Source: Ferruginibacter sp. (GTDB taxonomy: Bacteria; Bacteroidota; Bacteroidia; Chitinophagales; Chitinophagaceae). Taken from it: a DNA stretch of 64,000 nt. A program made the translations under genes and the position numbers. The notes below the pieces were generated by a model. It did not search any database, had not been told where the DNA came from, and saw nothing but the letters and a program-made list of their open reading frames with translations. The stretch is from the NCBI GenBank assembly GCA_013141115.1, contig JABFRP010000004.1, positions 124,001 to 188,000 of the forward strand, in the 5' to 3' direction. Positions 62,037-64,000 of this stretch are shown here, piece after piece; position 1 is the first letter of the stretch, and each line of letters opens with the position of its first letter.

Positions 62037-62855
62037 ATGAAGAAAATCAGTTGCTTTTTTATTGTTGTTCTTTTTTCTTTTGCCAGCATTGCCGCTACTG
62101 TTGATACGGTGGCCGTTTTTAGCAATGCCATGCACCAATCAATAAATTGTGTGGTAATAAAACCAGATAGTTACAAGAAAAAGAAAAATCATTTTCCGGT
62201 GGTTTATTTGTTGCATGGCTACAGCGGCAAGTACAGCGATTGGATTATTACCATGCCCGGTTTGAAAGAATTGGCGGACGAAAATAAAATAATTATTGTA
62301 TGCCCGGATGGTGGTTTTAGCAGTTGGTATTTTGATAGCCCTATTGATAGCGCTTATAAATATGAAACACATGTGGTAACAGAAGTGGTAAGTTTTATAG
62401 ACCATAATTACCGCACTATTGCAGATAAAAACCACCGTGCCATTACAGGCTTAAGCATGGGTGGGCATGGTGGATTGTTTTTAGGCTTACGTCATGCTGA
62501 TGTTTTTGGTGCCGCAGGTTCTATGAGTGGTGGAGTGGATTTAAGCGAAAGCAGAAACCGTTTTCATATAATGAAACGTATTGGAGATACAACCGCCAAT
62601 GCAAAAAACTGGCACGACTATTCGGTGGTTAACTTAATTGAAAATTACAGCAACACGCCTGTAAAAATTATTTTTGATTGCGGTGTAAAAGATTTTTTTA
62701 TTGGCGGTAATCGACTGCTGCATAAAAAAATGATGGAGCTAAAAATACCACACGATTATATTGAGCGGCCCGGCGAACACAATTGGGATTACTGGAGAAA
62801 TGCGGTTAAGTTTCAGTTGTATTATTTCAGCAATTTTTTTGATAAGTCAGAATAG
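62037..62855 (+). CDS. Exported esterase (esterase D / alpha-beta hydrolase family)
   Basis: 272 residues from ATG 62037 (MKKISCFFIVVLFSFASIAA signal peptide; the upstream 12 codons are not part of it). Alpha/beta-hydrolase: HFPVVYLLHGYSGKYSDWI oxyanion region, nucleophile elbow GLSMGGHGG (Ser about 152), acid in FDCGVKDFF (Asp about 220) and His in GEHNWDYW (about 250). Resembles feruloyl/acetyl esterases and S-formylglutathione hydrolase-like enzymes. The substrate is probably a short acyl ester of carbohydrate or glycan (inference). Confidence 0.9.
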   Translation: MKKISCFFIVVLFSFASIAATVDTVAVFSNAMHQSINCVVIKPDSYKKKKNHFPVVYLLHGYSGKYSDWIITMPGLKELADENKIIIVCPDGGFSSWYFDSPIDSAYKYETHVVTEVVSFIDHNYRTIADKNHRAITGLSMGGHGGLFLGLRHADVFGAAGSMSGGVDLSESRNRFHIMKRIGDTTANAKNWHDYSVVNLIENYSNTPVKIIFDCGVKDFFIGGNRLLHKKMMELKIPHDYIERPGEHNWDYWRNAVKFQLYYFSNFFDKSE

Positions 62856-62880
62856 ATAATAAGAAGGTATTGCAAAGAAT

Positions 62881-62909
62881 AATTAAGGCCGCATTATGCG
62901 GCCTTAATT
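62881..62909. repeat. Perfect palindrome between convergent genes
   Basis: AATTAAGGCCGCAT / ATGCGGCCTTAATT, 14 bp with a single-base centre. It lies between the esterase and YwqK-like genes. Without a T-run it is a weak two-way terminator at best. Confidence 0.75.
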
Positions 62910-62927
62910 AAATGAATGACTTTGTTT

Positions 62928-63608
62928 TTACATTCCCGTCTTTCCATCTCTTAGCGCATTCTTCTTTCCTTTATTTTTCTTTTCCCACTCAAGCATTTCA
63001 GCTGTTTTATCGGGTTTTTTGTAGGGGCTTTTGGCATTAGCCGCCGCAGGCGTTCCGCCGGGTTTTTCTAAAAAGCCACGGTCGTATTTTTCAATTTTTA
63101 CCAGCCTGCCGGTGCTGGGGTCAAAATATTTCCATTCGCCATGCTTAACGCTGTATTGCTCGGCTTTAACCAGCTTCATGTCTATTATTTCGTTGCTTCC
63201 TGTGCCATAAACGGCTACGGTATCAAAAGGTGCTTCAGGGTCGTAGCCACGCCAGCTTTCCTCACGGTACAAGTCGCCCAGGTAAGTATAATATTGTTGT
63301 ATGCCATGCTTACCGCCTAACTTATAATTTTCCACGGCAATTATATCGCCGGTTAAATTATACAGGCGCCAAATACCTTCTTTCTTATCATTTTTAAAAA
63401 GTCCTTCTTCTTCATAACCTGGCTCGCCCCTTACTTCATCTACATGTATCACCCATTTACCCTGCTTCATATCTTTTTTATCAATGGCATTAATGGTGTC
63501 GCCTTTTTCAGATATCTTATAAGTTTTATACTGTGCAAAGCCATTCATCAAAAACAAAAATTGTATGATGAACAATAAGAACAATTGCCGTATTTTTAAA
63601 CTTCTCAT
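62928..63608 (-). CDS. Exported YwqK-like (MORN-type repeat) protein
   Basis: 226 residues. Signal peptide (LFLLFIIQFLFLMNGFAQ), then repeated GxWxxY/xxG-type units: KQGKWVIHVDEVRGEPGYEEEGLFKNDKKEGIWRLYNLTGDIIAVENYKLGGKHGIQQYYTYLGDLYREESW, later KHGEWKYFDPSTGRLVKIEKYDRGFLE. These resemble the repeats of YwqK-type proteins (some annotated as antitoxins without experimental proof) and MORN proteins. The C-terminus is Lys/Pro-rich. Role unknown; there is no toxin gene nearby. Confidence 0.85.
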   Translation of the reverse strand: MRSLKIRQLFLLFIIQFLFLMNGFAQYKTYKISEKGDTINAIDKKDMKQGKWVIHVDEVRGEPGYEEEGLFKNDKKEGIWRLYNLTGDIIAVENYKLGGKHGIQQYYTYLGDLYREESWRGYDPEAPFDTVAVYGTGSNEIIDMKLVKAEQYSVKHGEWKYFDPSTGRLVKIEKYDRGFLEKPGGTPAAANAKSPYKKPDKTAEMLEWEKKNKGKKNALRDGKTGM

Positions 63609-63633
63609 TTTTATAAATTTAATTTCTATTTAT

Positions 63634-63703
63634 GTTACCAGCATTTATAATTCTATTGGGCTTCATTGGCATCGCACTCTTGTACTGCATCAATTCTATT
63701 CAG
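63634..63703 (-). repeat. Dispersed element, copy G
   Basis: On the minus strand: CTGAATAGAATTG, GTACAAGAGTGCGATGCC, AATGAAGCCCAATAGAATTA, GCTGGTAACA. The best-preserved copy. The plus strand through it is open and would encode a hydrophobic stretch upstream of the beta-propeller gene. Confidence 0.8.
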
Positions 63704-63730
63704 CAAAAGCAGCCTGCGAACTTAAAACTG

Positions 63731-64000
63731 TTGTTCAACAAATTTACAGTTTTACTTTTTCTTTTAAATGTTAATTCTGTTGCTGCACAAATCAGGCCAA
63801 GCACCGCTTCTGAAAGATTAAACGGTTTGCAAAAAAGAAAATTGCTGGAAGATAACAGTCTTTTAAAAGATATTAAGTTTCGCAATATTGGCCCCAGTGT
63901 AATGAGCGGCCGTGTGGTGGATATTGAAGTAAACCCCGCAGACCCAACGGAGTTTTACGTGGCCTATGCCACAGGCGGTTTGTGGTACACTACCAACAAT
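63731..64000 (+). CDS. Beta-propeller (VPS10/sortilin-like, BNR-type) protein, 5' part only
   Basis: Cut by the window end; 90 codons visible. From TTG 63731: signal peptide FNKFTVLLFLLNVNSVAAQ, then SLLKDIKFRNIGPSVMSGRVVDIEVNPADPTEFYVAYATGGLWYTTNN, the conserved opening of Bacteroidota beta-propeller proteins of the sortilin/glycosyl-hydrolase BNR type. An ATG exists in frame at 63632, but the region between translates element copy G; I therefore prefer TTG. Exported; role unknown. Confidence 0.8.
   Translation, partial: MFNKFTVLLFLLNVNSVAAQIRPSTASERLNGLQKRKLLEDNSLLKDIKFRNIGPSVMSGRVVDIEVNPADPTEFYVAYATGGLWYTTNN

Noticed and set aside
62928-63608. YwqK-like protein as an antitoxin
   Set aside because: The antitoxin label is inherited annotation; it has a signal peptide and no toxin neighbour.

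Overview
The window looks like a chromosomal segment of a member of the Bacteroidota, most likely family Chitinophagaceae. Supporting signs are secreted proteins with type IX secretion C-terminal domains (types A and B), an outer-membrane beta-barrel receptor with a carboxypeptidase-like regulatory domain, many signal peptides ending in A-Q, almost no Shine-Dalgarno sequences, repeated -7 boxes of the form TAnnTTTG, and family combinations typical of the phylum (DUF6702-HupE-M1 peptidase; sigma-54 regulator-LptE-TPR-SecG; DUF177-rpmF-plsX). The genus assignment is inference. I see no prophage, insertion sequence transposase, CRISPR array or rRNA.

Layout. 0-10 kb: threonine synthase, small lipoproteins, a type B T9SS cargo protein, a thioredoxin-like protein, a YihY membrane protein, MltG, then secG-TPR-lptE. 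10-13 kb: the miaB / 57-residue membrane peptide / sigma-54 activator unit, whose three genes overlap by 4 and 1 bases. 13-25 kb: an outer-membrane beta-barrel receptor, an Fe-S protein pair, an ATP-grasp protein, LysE, a cupin, a methyltransferase, a DnaQ/GIY-YIG fusion, and the RNA-binding protein Tex facing aat. 26-31.4 kb: a large glycine-rich T9SS cargo protein, an 830-base spacer holding a strongly cytosine-depleted tract, an acetyltransferase and secreted proteins of unknown function. 31.6-45.4 kb: plsX-rpmF-DUF177, DUF3810, TspO, dcd, a phosphopantetheinyl transferase, a metallopeptidase, a DUF2130 coiled-coil protein, a histidine kinase, a glycosyltransferase, three tRNA genes (Leu, Gly, Leu), yebC, a porin-like protein and tryptophan 2,3-dioxygenase. 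45.4-64 kb: DinB, two orphan genes in a repeat-rich pocket, a cysteine desulfurase, glmM, two tandem LTA-synthase-like membrane sulfatases, PAP2, a CBS-domain membrane protein, the DUF6702/HupE/M1 group, an esterase, a YwqK-like protein and the start of a beta-propeller protein.

The genes are mostly housekeeping: envelope building (MltG, LptE, SecG, GlmM, PlsX, LTA-synthase-like enzymes, PAP2), tRNA and translation (miaB, aat, rpmF, tRNAs, cysteine desulfurase), regulation and surface export. The least explained content is between genes. First, a dispersed element of about 70 bases is present in seven copies (1350, 3953, 31568, 40704, 48270, 59445, 63634), with conserved ends and a variable or insertion-bearing middle. 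Second, there is a class of inverted repeats whose arms are built from iterated short words (24975, 32646, 43347, 49535, 51101). Third, paired CCGAAGGGG / CCCCGGAGGGG motifs occur at 22487 and 46349. Fourth, a tandem repeat of about 122 bases starts at 46109. These are my best candidates for undescribed structure. All coordinates and counts were made by eye.
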